Source: an uncultured Prevotella sp.
Lineage (GTDB): Bacteria; Bacteroidota; Bacteroidia; Bacteroidales; Bacteroidaceae
Length of the DNA stretch: 47,365 nucleotides
Assembly: GCA_934217675.1 (NCBI GenBank)
Contig: CAKQCV010000017.1
Coordinates: 1 to 47,365 of the forward strand
Direction: 5' to 3'
The notes under the pieces are model-generated. The model had not been told where the DNA came from and ran no database searches. It saw nothing but the letters and a program-made list of their open reading frames with translations. The position numbers and the translations under genes are program-made. This document shows positions 34,841 through 44,096 of the stretch, piece after piece (positions within the stretch are counted from its first letter, which is position 1; each line of letters opens with the position of its first letter).

Positions 34841-36319
34841 ATGAACAACTACATAATCGCAATAGACCAAAGCACATCGGCTACAAAAGCAATGCTCTTC
34901 AATGAGCAATGCGAAATGTTGCAACGTGTCAATGTGGAACACCATCAATATTATCCAAAAGCAGGATGGGTAGAACACGATGCTGAGGAAATATATAATA
35001 ATGTGCTGATGGCTGTTAAGGAACTGATGCGTGATGCTGACATGACCGCAAACTACTCTATGGCTATAACGAATCAAAGAGAAACCGTAGTGGTTTGGGA
35101 CATTACCACAGGCAAACCTGTATACAATGCCGTGGTATGGCAATGTATGCGTGGTGTTGATATATGCAATAAGCTGAAAGCTGAAGGCTACGGACCAATG
35201 GTTATGGAAAAGAGCGGTCTGCTCATTGATCCGTATTTCGCAGCAAGTGGAGCCAAATGGATACTCGACAATGTTGACGGTGCAAGAGAGAAAGCCGAGC
35301 ATGGCGAGTTGCTGATGGGAACCATTGAATCATGGCTTATTTGGAAACTTACCGAAGGCAAGCGTCATGTGTCAGACTATACTAATGCATCCCGCACAAT
35401 GCTAATGAATATCCACACCTTGCAATGGGATGACGATTTGCTCAAACTATTTACAATACCACGGTCTATGATGCCTGAGCTGTTGCCTTGCGACAGCGTA
35501 TTTGGAGAAACAACAGTGGGAGGTATTTTCAATAAACCTATCACTATAGCAGGTGTGCTTGGTGATTCCCATGGAGCGTTGACAGGACAGATGTGTTTTG
35601 AGGAAGGTTTGGGAAAGGCTACCTATGGCACAGGCTCGTCGGTTATGGTAAATATAGGTGAGAAAGCAGCCACTGCACCAGACGGACTTGTCACCTCTAT
35701 CGGTTTTGCTGCTCTTGGAAAAGTATTCTATGCTTTTGAGGGAAATATCCACAGCACAGGAGCCACATTAAAATGGCTACAGGAACAGCTCAAGATGATA
35801 GCGTCGCCAGCTGATGTTGAGGCAGAAGCAACATCGGTTGCCGATAATGGTGGTGTGTATTTTGTTCCTGCATTTGCCGGTCTTGGTGCCCCTTGGTGGA
35901 ACGACAGTGTTAAAGCCGCTGTTATGGGCATGACTTTCGCAACAACAAGAGCACATTTTCTTCGTGCTGCACTGGAGTCTATAGCATACCAGGTTAACGA
36001 CCTCGTTAAGGCGATGACAGTGAAAGCCGGTATAAATTTGAAAGAGATTCGCGTTGATGGCGGACCGACAAAAAACAAATTCCTGATGCAATTTCAGGCA
36101 GACTGCCTACGTGTTCCTGTAAATCGTTCTGATGTTGAAGAAGCTTCAGCTCTCGGAGCCGTTGTTATGAACGGTTTGTCAAGAAAAGTCTGGAAGAGTT
36201 TTGATGAAGTTGCACAACTTCGCCATAGCAAATGGCGCATTGAGGCTCAAGACAACGAGGAATGGATAAACAAAAATATTGAAGGCTGGCACAATGCTGT
36301 AAAGCAATTAATAAAATAG
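34841..36319 (+). CDS. FGGY-family sugar/polyol kinase (glycerol-kinase-like)
   Basis: A 492-residue ATP-dependent kinase. The phosphate-binding opening is AIDQSTSATKAMLFN; AITNQRETVVVWD and AVVWQCMRG lie where glycerol kinase contacts its substrate; GVLGDSHGALTGQM has the catalytic Asp; FVPAFAGLGAPWW and RVDGGPTKNKFLMQ complete the family set. Overall it is closest to glycerol kinase, but WQCMR replaces the usual WQDRR of GlpK, and the genes around it (split transketolase, isomerase) suggest a ketose rather than glycerol. It may be an apulose- or other ketopentose kinase (inference). Confidence 0.85.
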   Translation: MNNYIIAIDQSTSATKAMLFNEQCEMLQRVNVEHHQYYPKAGWVEHDAEEIYNNVLMAVKELMRDADMTANYSMAITNQRETVVVWDITTGKPVYNAVVWQCMRGVDICNKLKAEGYGPMVMEKSGLLIDPYFAASGAKWILDNVDGAREKAEHGELLMGTIESWLIWKLTEGKRHVSDYTNASRTMLMNIHTLQWDDDLLKLFTIPRSMMPELLPCDSVFGETTVGGIFNKPITIAGVLGDSHGALTGQMCFEEGLGKATYGTGSSVMVNIGEKAATAPDGLVTSIGFAALGKVFYAFEGNIHSTGATLKWLQEQLKMIASPADVEAEATSVADNGGVYFVPAFAGLGAPWWNDSVKAAVMGMTFATTRAHFLRAALESIAYQVNDLVKAMTVKAGINLKEIRVDGGPTKNKFLMQFQADCLRVPVNRSDVEEASALGAVVMNGLSRKVWKSFDEVAQLRHSKWRIEAQDNEEWINKNIEGWHNAVKQLIK

Positions 36320-36349
36320 GATAAGGGAATATCAAACAACAAAAACAAT

Positions 36350-37777
36350 ATGAACAAGAACAAGAAACAGTGTTTCGGTGTAATCATCGGTACACGTGCA
36401 TATTTTAACTCTGAACTTGCCAGAGATGTACGCAAGCAGCTCCTCAAAACAATTGAGGACAATGGTTATGATTATGTTATCTTGCCAGAAGATGCCACTC
36501 CTACAGGAAGTAGCAGTATTGAAACTCGCGAGGACGGCTTGAAGTGTGCAGAACTGTTCCGCCAGAACCGTGATCGCATTGATGGAATCATCGTATCTCT
36601 ACCAAACTTCGGTTTTGAAATTGGTATTATCAACGCTATAAGTGTGGCAGACCTACATGTTCCTGTATTGGTTCAAGCTTGTGACGACCAAAACGACAAA
36701 GTAGATTTGGATAGTCGTCGTGATGCTTTCTGTGGAAAGATTTCTGTATGCAACAACCTATACCAATATGGTATTCCTTTCACTGATACTACCCTCCATA
36801 CATACTCTGTATATTCACCTCTGCTTGCACAGGACATCAATCGTTTTGCTGCAGTATGCCGAGTTGTCAAAGGTCTTAGTCATGCACGTATCGGACAGAT
36901 TGGAACTCGCCCACTTGGCTTTAATACCTGCCGTGCGAGTGAGAAGCTACTTCAGGCTTCTGGCATAACAGTTGTTCCTGCCGATTTGAGCGAGATTCTT
37001 TATGCTGCACAGGCTATAGAGGATTCTGATACAGACTTGCTAAAACAGATGGAGAAAGTTGCTGGATATGCAGAAGTTCCAGAAACATATAAAGAGAAAT
37101 TACGCCTACAATGCAAGTTTGGAGTTGCAGTGAACCGTTGGGTTGAAGCTAATCAAGTTGATGCTGTTGCCATCCAGTGTTGGGACTCCTTAGAGCAGAA
37201 CTTTGGTTGTGCAGCATGTGTCACAATGAGTATGCTAAGCGAAGCTGGCATCCCTGCAGCTTGTGAAACAGATATTGCCGGTGCTGTATCTATGCTTGCT
37301 CTTACATTAGCTTCAGGAGAGCCTTCTGCTATAGCTGACTGGAACAACAACTTTGCAGAAGATCGTAACAAGTGTGTTTGCACTCATTGCGGAAACTTCC
37401 CTAAATCATTCATTGGCAACAATAATTTGCGCCTTGGTCCACTTGGTGTATTGGGACGCACTTTGGGCAAGATAAATACATTTGGTGCCGTCTATGCTAA
37501 AGTAAGCGCAGGAGACTTCACATACTTCCGTATATCTACTGACGATACTAAAGGCTGTATCAAGGCATATCTTGGCGAAGGAAAAATGACAGACGATCCA
37601 TATGGAATGGATGGATGTATTGTTGTAACCGAGGTTCCTGAACTACAAAAATTGATGAAGTATATCTGCAAAAACGGCTTTGAGCATCATGTGGCTCTCG
37701 TTCGTGGTGATGTTGCTGGCATTATTGAAGAAGCAATAGACAGCTACTTAGGATGGAACCTATATGTACATGAGTAA
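36350..37777 (+). CDS. L-fucose/L-arabinose isomerase-like protein
   Basis: A 475-residue protein of the fucose/arabinose isomerase superfamily. It has an N-terminal Rossmann-like half (FGVIIGTRAYFN, DGIIVSLPNFGFE, VPVLVQACDDQ) and a middle part with AVAIQCWDSLEQNFGCAAC followed by PAACETDIAGAVSMLA, the region that holds metal-binding Glu and Asp in these isomerases. It would interconvert an aldose and a ketose. Coming after a split transketolase and an FGGY kinase, it completes an isomerase-kinase-transketolase set. The exact sugar is not readable. Confidence 0.75.
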   Translation: MNKNKKQCFGVIIGTRAYFNSELARDVRKQLLKTIEDNGYDYVILPEDATPTGSSSIETREDGLKCAELFRQNRDRIDGIIVSLPNFGFEIGIINAISVADLHVPVLVQACDDQNDKVDLDSRRDAFCGKISVCNNLYQYGIPFTDTTLHTYSVYSPLLAQDINRFAAVCRVVKGLSHARIGQIGTRPLGFNTCRASEKLLQASGITVVPADLSEILYAAQAIEDSDTDLLKQMEKVAGYAEVPETYKEKLRLQCKFGVAVNRWVEANQVDAVAIQCWDSLEQNFGCAACVTMSMLSEAGIPAACETDIAGAVSMLALTLASGEPSAIADWNNNFAEDRNKCVCTHCGNFPKSFIGNNNLRLGPLGVLGRTLGKINTFGAVYAKVSAGDFTYFRISTDDTKGCIKAYLGEGKMTDDPYGMDGCIVVTEVPELQKLMKYICKNGFEHHVALVRGDVAGIIEEAIDSYLGWNLYVHE

Positions 37778-37803
37778 ACAAATATTTTTTTATAAAATAT
37801 AAT

Positions 37804-37839
37804 AAAATAGGAGGAAATGAATAGCTTTCCTCCTATTTT
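37804..37839. terminator. Bidirectional terminator
   Basis: AAAATAGGAGGAAA (37804-37817) and TTTCCTCCTATTTT (37826-37839), a perfect 14-bp stem with an 8-base loop, between two convergent genes ending at 37777 and 37855. Confidence 0.9.
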
Positions 37840-37854
37840 CATTTTATCACTCCT

Positions 37855-39798
37855 TTATTGTTGTCGTTTCAGCACGAACTGTGCGGTTTGTATCATCGAA
37901 AACACATAATGCTGCAATTGTTTGAAAGCCTTGCTCATCGTAGTCTCTCTCAATGTTCCATCTGCTACTATATTATAACAGAAACTTTTTTGCATCTTTG
38001 GATTATACACATATACCTTTTGTTTGTCACGAGCTATAATCTGATTGTCAGCAGAATAGAAAACCATCGGGCGAGGTACAGCAATAACATTTTGTCCAAA
38101 TCCATCATACTCGTAGCCCATATTCAACATTGAAAGCAATGTAGGCATCACATCAACCTGTGTGGCAAGTCCATTATATCTCATTGTTGGCACTCCTGGT
38201 CCAAATATGATTAACGGAATATGGTTATAAGATTCTGGTGCTTCTGTAGTAGCTTTACCCACGAGCTTACCATGATCTGCCATAATTACAAAAATAGTGT
38301 TTTTATACCACGGCTCGTTATGAGCTTTCTTCAGAAAATCACCAATAGACCAATCTGCATACTCTACAATCTGTGTTTCAGGTTCTCTCGTCTTCGGTTT
38401 GAAGAACGATGGTATTACATAAGGCGGATGGTTGCTTATAGTTAGAATAGTGGCCAAAAAAGGCTTTTTATTTACTGCACACTTGTTAATCTTATCCAAA
38501 GCATAGCCGAACAAAAAATGATCAGAAACTCCAAAACTATTCACCACTTCACTCTTTGGATAATCCTCCTGAGAATATATATCATCATAACCATTTGTTG
38601 TGAAAAACGCTTTCATATTGTCATATTGTGCCTCATGGGTCATGAAGAACATATTATGATAGCCATATCTCTTCAATACAGTCGGTATACCCGAACGGTG
38701 TGGTGTAACAGTTCCTTTCATTAAATTTCTAAACATCAATGCCGGAAAAGAATACAAAGATGCTGTCATTCCATGATTAGTATGGATTCCAGCACTGTAA
38801 TAATGCGTAAAGGCAAGCGAATGGTTATAAAGAGAATCAAGTGTTGGAGTAAGATGTTGTTTCTGTCCAAATGTTGTCATTAAACTTGCCGACATTGATT
38901 CCATAAGTATAACAACGACATTACGTTTCACTGGTTCACCTTTAACTTTAACCATTCTGCGCATCACATGCATGCTATCAGCCTTGCCTTCTATTCCTAA
39001 GGATTGACGTGCATAAGTTATAGCCTCAGCGTACGGCATAAGATGCAAGTCGCTGTTCTCTTTGCGCATATCATCAAGAGCACTGGTAAGAAGATTGAAT
39101 GCAGGATTAATGCCAAGTTGATTAAGGAAAGGGTCATCACAATAATAAGCCTGACTTATTTTTATTGGATTATACCCCGTTCTACCGCGAATACCAAATA
39201 AGCACAAAAATGAAAGACAAACGGTAATAACAAAGCGTAGAGCTACAGGTAGCACAAATTTATCATCCATATAGCATTTTTCTATCCTTTTATCAAAGAA
39301 TCGTCGCAAATATATAAGACATATAATATATATAACAGTAAGTACAAAATACAATATTATATGCAGAATATAAGATTTTTCCTGAAACACCATACCAGCC
39401 GTTGTTGCAGCATAACCAAACCATTCAAAGATAGAAGAATTTATATTCTTGAAGAAATACTCAAAGTAAGGTGTATTCGCAGCCGACACCATGAAAACTA
39501 TCGCATAAAATACAAAGAACCAATAATTGACAGCCTTTCTCAGCGTCTTACCAACATATCCAAATGTAGAAGCAAAAAGAGTCACAGCAAGTGGCAATAT
39601 CATAACATAACACGCTGTTACGTTGTCAAACCATACACCTTTTATAAAAGCAGTTAATACACTGGCATTGCTATCTGTTATCATACCATGAAGACATGTG
39701 AACTCAATCCATCTGAAAATGGTGAGAACTAATAAGGAAATGGCATGAATTGAAAACAACCATGCCAAAGACAAAAAAAATTGTTTACTTCTATACAT
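37855..39798 (-). CDS. LtaS-like sulfatase-fold membrane transferase
   Basis: A 647-residue protein with five or so N-terminal membrane helices (about 8-195) and a periplasmic alkaline-phosphatase-fold domain. Motifs: VVVILMESMSASLM (metal-binding Glu), AGIHTNHGMTASL (Thr nucleophile), ATILTISNHPPYVIPSFF and FVIMADHGKLVG (metal-binding Asp-His). This is the layout of lipoteichoic-acid synthase and related phosphoglycerol transferases (MdoB-like). In a Gram-negative it is more likely to put phosphoglycerol or a similar group on an envelope glycan. It is divergent from a WaaP-like kinase gene. Confidence 0.85.
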   Translation of the reverse strand: MYRSKQFFLSLAWLFSIHAISLLVLTIFRWIEFTCLHGMITDSNASVLTAFIKGVWFDNVTACYVMILPLAVTLFASTFGYVGKTLRKAVNYWFFVFYAIVFMVSAANTPYFEYFFKNINSSIFEWFGYAATTAGMVFQEKSYILHIILYFVLTVIYIICLIYLRRFFDKRIEKCYMDDKFVLPVALRFVITVCLSFLCLFGIRGRTGYNPIKISQAYYCDDPFLNQLGINPAFNLLTSALDDMRKENSDLHLMPYAEAITYARQSLGIEGKADSMHVMRRMVKVKGEPVKRNVVVILMESMSASLMTTFGQKQHLTPTLDSLYNHSLAFTHYYSAGIHTNHGMTASLYSFPALMFRNLMKGTVTPHRSGIPTVLKRYGYHNMFFMTHEAQYDNMKAFFTTNGYDDIYSQEDYPKSEVVNSFGVSDHFLFGYALDKINKCAVNKKPFLATILTISNHPPYVIPSFFKPKTREPETQIVEYADWSIGDFLKKAHNEPWYKNTIFVIMADHGKLVGKATTEAPESYNHIPLIIFGPGVPTMRYNGLATQVDVMPTLLSMLNMGYEYDGFGQNVIAVPRPMVFYSADNQIIARDKQKVYVYNPKMQKSFCYNIVADGTLRETTMSKAFKQLQHYVFSMIQTAQFVLKRQQ

Positions 39799-39852
39799 TG
39801 TTTTTAGGTTATAATTTCTGTTTCCGTTAGGTTTTTATTCTAAATTATGGTG

Positions 39853-39860
39853 CAAAAGTA
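39853..39860 (-). promoter_or_regulatory. Promoter -7 box for the LtaS-like gene
   Basis: TACTTTTG on the minus strand, 54 bases before the ATG at 39798. The nearest TTTG is only 12 bases upstream, so the -33 element is not clear. Confidence 0.45.
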
Positions 39861-39902
39861 GTTATTTCATTGCAAATAGGATGGCATAACTGTAAAAATA
39901 TG

Positions 39903-39910
39903 TACCTTTG
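39903..39910 (+). promoter_or_regulatory. Promoter -7 box for the WaaP-like gene
   Basis: TACCTTTG, matching TAnnTTTG, 30 bases before the ATG at 39941. No TTTG at the expected -33 position. Confidence 0.45.
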
Positions 39911-39940
39911 CATAAAGGAATCATACTCTTTAAACAAAGC

Positions 39941-40669
39941 ATGAAGACTGTTATAGCAGAACAATATAAAAAATATACGGATTTCATAAACAGCATACCG
40001 TCGCTGTTCAACACCGACACAGGAGAAGTGTTGAAGGACAAACGCAACAGCGTTAGGCGACTAAAGCACGATGGTTTGACATTTATAGCCAAACGTTATA
40101 AGCGTGTGAATTGGATTCAAAGCTTTATATACACAAATTTTCGCCGTACAAAAGCAAAAAGAGCTTATTTATTTGCAGACGAATTCCGCAAGCGAGGGGT
40201 AAATTCGCCACGTGCCGTAGCATACATGGAAGATTATGAACGTGGAAGATTTACTGTAGGCTATTTTGTGTATGAAGAGAGTAATGGAAAAGAAGTTTTT
40301 CAAGAACTTGTAAAGAAAGAAAACTTCGACCACAAACTTGCCGATGCTGTTATTGATTATATTGTTTTCATGCATAGTCGTGGTGTACTTCACGGTGACC
40401 TAAACTCTGCGAATTTTCTCTATACAATAGATACCAACGGAAAATATCATTTCGACATGATAGACACTAACCGTTCACATTTCTGCAAGGGATGGCCAAC
40501 CGACAAGCAATGCCTTGAAAATCTGAAACGGTTTACTCACCGCAGAGATTTATATGAATATGTAGTGAGAGGATATGCACAGCGCAGAGGATGGAATAAA
40601 GATGAAACAGTAAAGAAAGCGATATCACTACTCGACAAGTTTGAAAATAGAAAAAAATTGCGGTTATAA
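39941..40669 (+). CDS. WaaP/KdkA-like lipopolysaccharide core kinase
   Basis: A 242-residue eukaryote-like small kinase. FIAKRYKRVNW has the ATP-binding Lys, HSRGVLHGDLNSANFLY is the catalytic loop (HGDLNxxN) and FDMIDTNRSHF takes the place of the DFG motif. This is the pattern of Kdo and heptose kinases of lipopolysaccharide core (KdkA, WaaP). I start at 39941 since an upstream TTG start (39908) lies in the promoter. It shares the locus with an LtaS-like transferase, a GT4 enzyme and a phosphoethanolamine transferase, consistent with decorating the inner core. Confidence 0.8.
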   Translation: MKTVIAEQYKKYTDFINSIPSLFNTDTGEVLKDKRNSVRRLKHDGLTFIAKRYKRVNWIQSFIYTNFRRTKAKRAYLFADEFRKRGVNSPRAVAYMEDYERGRFTVGYFVYEESNGKEVFQELVKKENFDHKLADAVIDYIVFMHSRGVLHGDLNSANFLYTIDTNGKYHFDMIDTNRSHFCKGWPTDKQCLENLKRFTHRRDLYEYVVRGYAQRRGWNKDETVKKAISLLDKFENRKKLRL

Positions 40670-40685
40670 GAATACCGCAATTTTT
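40653..40685. terminator. Bidirectional terminator overlapping the kinase stop codon
   Basis: AAAAATTGCGGT (40653-40664) and ACCGCAATTTTT (40674-40685) form a perfect 12-bp stem. The TAA of the WaaP-like gene (40667-40669) lies in the 9-base loop. It separates two convergent genes. Confidence 0.9.
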
Positions 40686-40693
40686 ATGATCTA

Positions 40694-41836
40694 TCAGTTT
40701 CTTTCTATCCCAAGAATATCAAGATAATAATTGATATAATTCTCTACAGTGTCATCCCAATTGAAATTAGCCGCACGTTCCTTTAATTTCTCACCTTTAT
40801 CAATAGGTGAAGAATAAAAGTCAAACAACCCCTTTTCTACGTTTATCGCCATATCAGAAGGATTAAGACTGTCAAAATAATACTCTAACTTTCCTCCTAC
40901 TTCCGGAAGAGACGTCAGACGAGTTATAAATGATGGTTTCCCGAAACACATTGCCTCAACTACAGGAAGTCCGAATCCTTCACTCAAAGAAGGAAACATC
41001 ATAGCTTTACAATGACTCAATAGTGCAGCTTTCTGTTCTGTGCTAACCTTACCAACAAAAATTACATTCTCTATACCTTTGTCTTTTACTAAGTGATTCA
41101 GAAATTCTGTATATTTCTTATTTGCCGAACCAGCTATAACAAGTTTCTCATTAGGCAGATATTTCATCATTTTTATAAGAAGATGAACATTCTTCTTTTT
41201 AGACCATCGTGATATATGAAAAAGAAAATCCTTCGGAAGTTTCATTTCATCTATAATATTGTCATATTCCAACGGGCTCTTTGTGTTAAGATTTGTCACG
41301 CCATTATATATAACTCTACCTGGTTTTCCTTTTATCTGGAAATTAGCCTCTACATCATTTTTTGTAAAGTTTGAAATATATCCAAAATGTGTAGCTCTTT
41401 TAAGCCTGCGACTTGTCAGCCATATTTTTTTGCTTTTATGCAATGTTCCTATCTCATTATGCAAGAAGTTAACATCATGTACTGTCATCAATTGTAGTGG
41501 GGCAAGCTTTACACGGAACTTAAGGAATTGATTTGTCCAATGCAACAAATCAAAATGTGGCAACACTAATTTCTTTATATTATGTAATAGAGGGAAGTTC
41601 ATTATTGTACGTATATTACTCCCTATACATACATACTTCACATCATCACCATATGCACCGACTTGACAAGGCTTTACAATAAAGTATAATTGTATACCAT
41701 ATTTAGCTTTTAATTCTGGAGCTCTTTTGCTGAGACGTATTGCTATACTGTTCTCAAATTCTCCCAATCCTGTATTGAAAAGACTTGAATTTGTCATCGA
41801 AACAGCAATCTTTATTTCCTTTGTTTTTGTAGTCAT
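40694..41836 (-). CDS. GT4-family glycosyltransferase
   Basis: A 380-residue GT-B enzyme. The donor-site EX7E is in SLSEGFGLPVVEAMCFGKPSF, preceded by FLFHISRWSKKKNVHLLIKM and VIFVGKVSTEQKAALLSHCK. The N-terminal half (NTGLGEFENSIAIRLSKRAP) has the Gly-rich acceptor-side loop. No signal peptide or membrane span, so it acts at the inner face of the membrane. It likely adds a sugar to lipopolysaccharide core or another surface glycan, from its place between two envelope-modifying genes. Donor sugar unknown. Confidence 0.85.
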   Translation of the reverse strand: MTTKTKEIKIAVSMTNSSLFNTGLGEFENSIAIRLSKRAPELKAKYGIQLYFIVKPCQVGAYGDDVKYVCIGSNIRTIMNFPLLHNIKKLVLPHFDLLHWTNQFLKFRVKLAPLQLMTVHDVNFLHNEIGTLHKSKKIWLTSRRLKRATHFGYISNFTKNDVEANFQIKGKPGRVIYNGVTNLNTKSPLEYDNIIDEMKLPKDFLFHISRWSKKKNVHLLIKMMKYLPNEKLVIAGSANKKYTEFLNHLVKDKGIENVIFVGKVSTEQKAALLSHCKAMMFPSLSEGFGLPVVEAMCFGKPSFITRLTSLPEVGGKLEYYFDSLNPSDMAINVEKGLFDFYSSPIDKGEKLKERAANFNWDDTVENYINYYLDILGIERN

Positions 41837-41860
41837 CTTATTTTATCAGAAATATAATAA

Positions 41861-43678
41861 TTACTTGTCTAAATCATCATCCTTTATTCTTATTCTTCCA
41901 TCGTAGGTAAGAAGGGTCTCCCTTGTGTATTTGTATTTATCTGAGGCTATCGACTGCGATTCATCGTATCTATTTGACTCCACATCAAATATTCCACACA
42001 TCAGTTCATACATTAGATCATTTGTGAAATACATGTCACAATGACTCTTTAATGTCTCAGCCACCGATGGGTGCTTTGCCTGATAGGCATCTGACATATA
42101 TATCCACATAGGTATTCTCACCATCTTGAACCCAAGGAAACGAGGCGAGCGACGCATGTCAGGAATTCCACCGTGATCGGAGAAATAGACCATAGCTTGA
42201 AGGTTTAGCTTGTCCTTTGCCTTTTCAAAGAACCGCTGCAATACATGGTCGGTGAAGTGTATAGAATTGCGGTAACATTCCACGTCATCGCCCTGATGCA
42301 GCCCATTTTCCAAAGCATAACTCTCTGGATAGCGATTGATATAGTTAAAGTGACTGCCTTTAAGATGAAGCACTACAAGATTTTTTTTCTTAGGGTCCAC
42401 ATCGTCAAGAAAATCTATAAGCGATGTGTCGAATTGTTGCACACCTCCTACTTTCTTCACCCAAGTTGCCGTATCTGACGTATTGGCAACAAGCGTCACA
42501 GAAGTATCGTTAATACCTATATAACTTTGGTTACTAAACCAGCGGATTGTATATCCAGCCTTCCGCGCAATATCTACAATAGAGCAGGAATCACAGAAAT
42601 CCTTACCGTTATATTGGTTACGCTCCGTAAGTACACGCTCTAAAGACGGTACAGTCTGCATAGCACAAGAGTATGCATTCTTAAAGAAGACAAAATGCTT
42701 TGAATCTTCCCTCATCTGGCTTTCCCATGGTGTTGTATCGAACGGCTGTTTCGTAAATACACTCATATAATCACGACAAGCCGACTCACCGATTACTATC
42801 ATTATAGTGTGTGGCTTATTGTTTTGGGTGATTGCAGAAAAGACACCATCCTCCTTATTATTCTTCAATATAACCTTCAAATCAGCAAGCCGTTGCGCCA
42901 TTCCCGTACGATAACGTTTCAAGCTACGATTGTAATTTTTTACATCAATATACAGATTTATCACTCCACAACGCACAAACAATCCGTGCTTCGGTTTCCA
43001 TATATATATAGAAAAATATATGAAAAATGCTGTAACAATGAGATATTGCCACCATGCCATATCAAAACTACATGATATGCCATTAGCTACAATACACCCT
43101 GCAAATATCATAACCACTACAACAAAAGCACAAAATGATTTTATAAGACTAAACGATTTAATGAACTCTATTGCCTCACTTAGGTATGTGTTGAGCAGTG
43201 GCGCCATTCCAGCATCATCTATACACACTTTATATGTAGCATAATACACAATCTCGGCAATCGGAATTAGCATCAACACCGTTTCAATCACCCCAACAAT
43301 AATCATTGCTGATGTCAACAACATACACGACAATAAAGTGTATAATGCCGTGAGCCAACCAAACAGATAAATTCCAAAGGCAATATCCATATGATTATCA
43401 TAATCAGGCGATGAAGAACGATGAGTCTTGTCATACAATATATTATATGTACATATCCACAACATTGATACAATAAATGCAATAGCCGTCGGAACACTAA
43501 TAAAGCTGATAGTTCCAGCAAAACACAATGGAATAATAGCCTGTACACTGGCAATAAGATATCGGCGAAATTGTTGTCCACACGAATTTTTTGCCAAACC
43601 CATATTATATTTACGGAATATACCATAGCTAATTCCAAACAAAACAACAACTGTTAGTATAGGGAATATAAACATCAT
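41861..43678 (-). CDS. Phosphoethanolamine transferase (EptA/CptA-like)
   Basis: A 605-residue inner-membrane enzyme. Several N-terminal helices (about 1-240) precede a sulfatase-fold periplasmic domain with MIVIGESACRDYMS (metal-binding Glu), SCAMQTVPSLERVLT (Thr nucleophile), VVLHLKGSHFNY (His) and MVYFSDHGGIPD (Asp-His). Paired cysteines (YSCAMQ; DFCDSCS) match those that form disulfides in Ept enzymes. It would move phosphoethanolamine from phosphatidylethanolamine to lipid A or core sugar, which in other species lowers binding of cationic peptides. I start at the ATG at 43678 rather than the upstream TTG (43699). It lies 24 bases before the GT4 gene. Confidence 0.85.
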   Translation of the reverse strand: MMFIFPILTVVVLFGISYGIFRKYNMGLAKNSCGQQFRRYLIASVQAIIPLCFAGTISFISVPTAIAFIVSMLWICTYNILYDKTHRSSSPDYDNHMDIAFGIYLFGWLTALYTLLSCMLLTSAMIIVGVIETVLMLIPIAEIVYYATYKVCIDDAGMAPLLNTYLSEAIEFIKSFSLIKSFCAFVVVVMIFAGCIVANGISCSFDMAWWQYLIVTAFFIYFSIYIWKPKHGLFVRCGVINLYIDVKNYNRSLKRYRTGMAQRLADLKVILKNNKEDGVFSAITQNNKPHTIMIVIGESACRDYMSVFTKQPFDTTPWESQMREDSKHFVFFKNAYSCAMQTVPSLERVLTERNQYNGKDFCDSCSIVDIARKAGYTIRWFSNQSYIGINDTSVTLVANTSDTATWVKKVGGVQQFDTSLIDFLDDVDPKKKNLVVLHLKGSHFNYINRYPESYALENGLHQGDDVECYRNSIHFTDHVLQRFFEKAKDKLNLQAMVYFSDHGGIPDMRRSPRFLGFKMVRIPMWIYMSDAYQAKHPSVAETLKSHCDMYFTNDLMYELMCGIFDVESNRYDESQSIASDKYKYTRETLLTYDGRIRIKDDDLDK

Positions 43679-43747
43679 ACATCCTTTATTTTTGTGCAAA
43701 AAAATACATACCTAATACTTAAGATCCAAGCATGCCTAAATTTTCTG

Positions 43748-43779
43748 CAAAGATAACATAAATATATTTTTTATACAAG
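43748..43779 (-). promoter_or_regulatory. Promoter for the phosphoethanolamine transferase-GT4 pair
   Basis: On the minus strand: CTTG (43776-43779), 20-base spacer, TATCTTTG (43748-43755). Only the first base of the -33 box differs from consensus. Confidence 0.5.
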
Positions 43780-44084
43780 ATTCATCCAATCATATATATA
43801 AAACAGACGATATGCAATATATTGCATGAATATATAAAAATATTTTAAATATAATTGTAATGACCAAGCACCTCACACTTTAAAAGAGTTTGACTCTTCC
43901 ATGGATATTTTGAAAAAGTTGCCAACTTTCCATGAGAAATCAGTCTACTTTCTATGAGAAAATAGACTGATTACTAAAAAGAACTTAAACATATTCTTAC
44001 TCAGACTAACGAGAATATAAGTCCATGTGCCATAAAAATCTGTTAAATATCAATGCTATCATCACAGAAACGAGTAATAATCAC
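43780..44084. other. Intergenic stretch with hairpins
   Basis: About 300 AT-rich bases with no gene. It has a small hairpin AAGAGT/ACTCTT (43883-43897), near-repeats of TTCCATG(A)GA around 43897-43958, and a perfect 10-bp inverted repeat AATCAGTCTA (43938-43947) / TAGACTGATT (43963-43972) with a 15-base loop. The last could be an operator or a structured RNA element upstream of the DUF4294 gene. Confidence 0.5.
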
Positions 44085-44092
44085 TACTTTTG
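44085..44092 (+). promoter_or_regulatory. -7 box directly before the DUF4294 start codon
   Basis: TACTTTTG, a full match to TAnnTTTG, only 4 bases before the ATG at 44097. If used, transcription would start at or near the start codon (leaderless mRNA). No TTTG at the -33 place. Confidence 0.35.
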
Positions 44093-44096
44093 TGGC

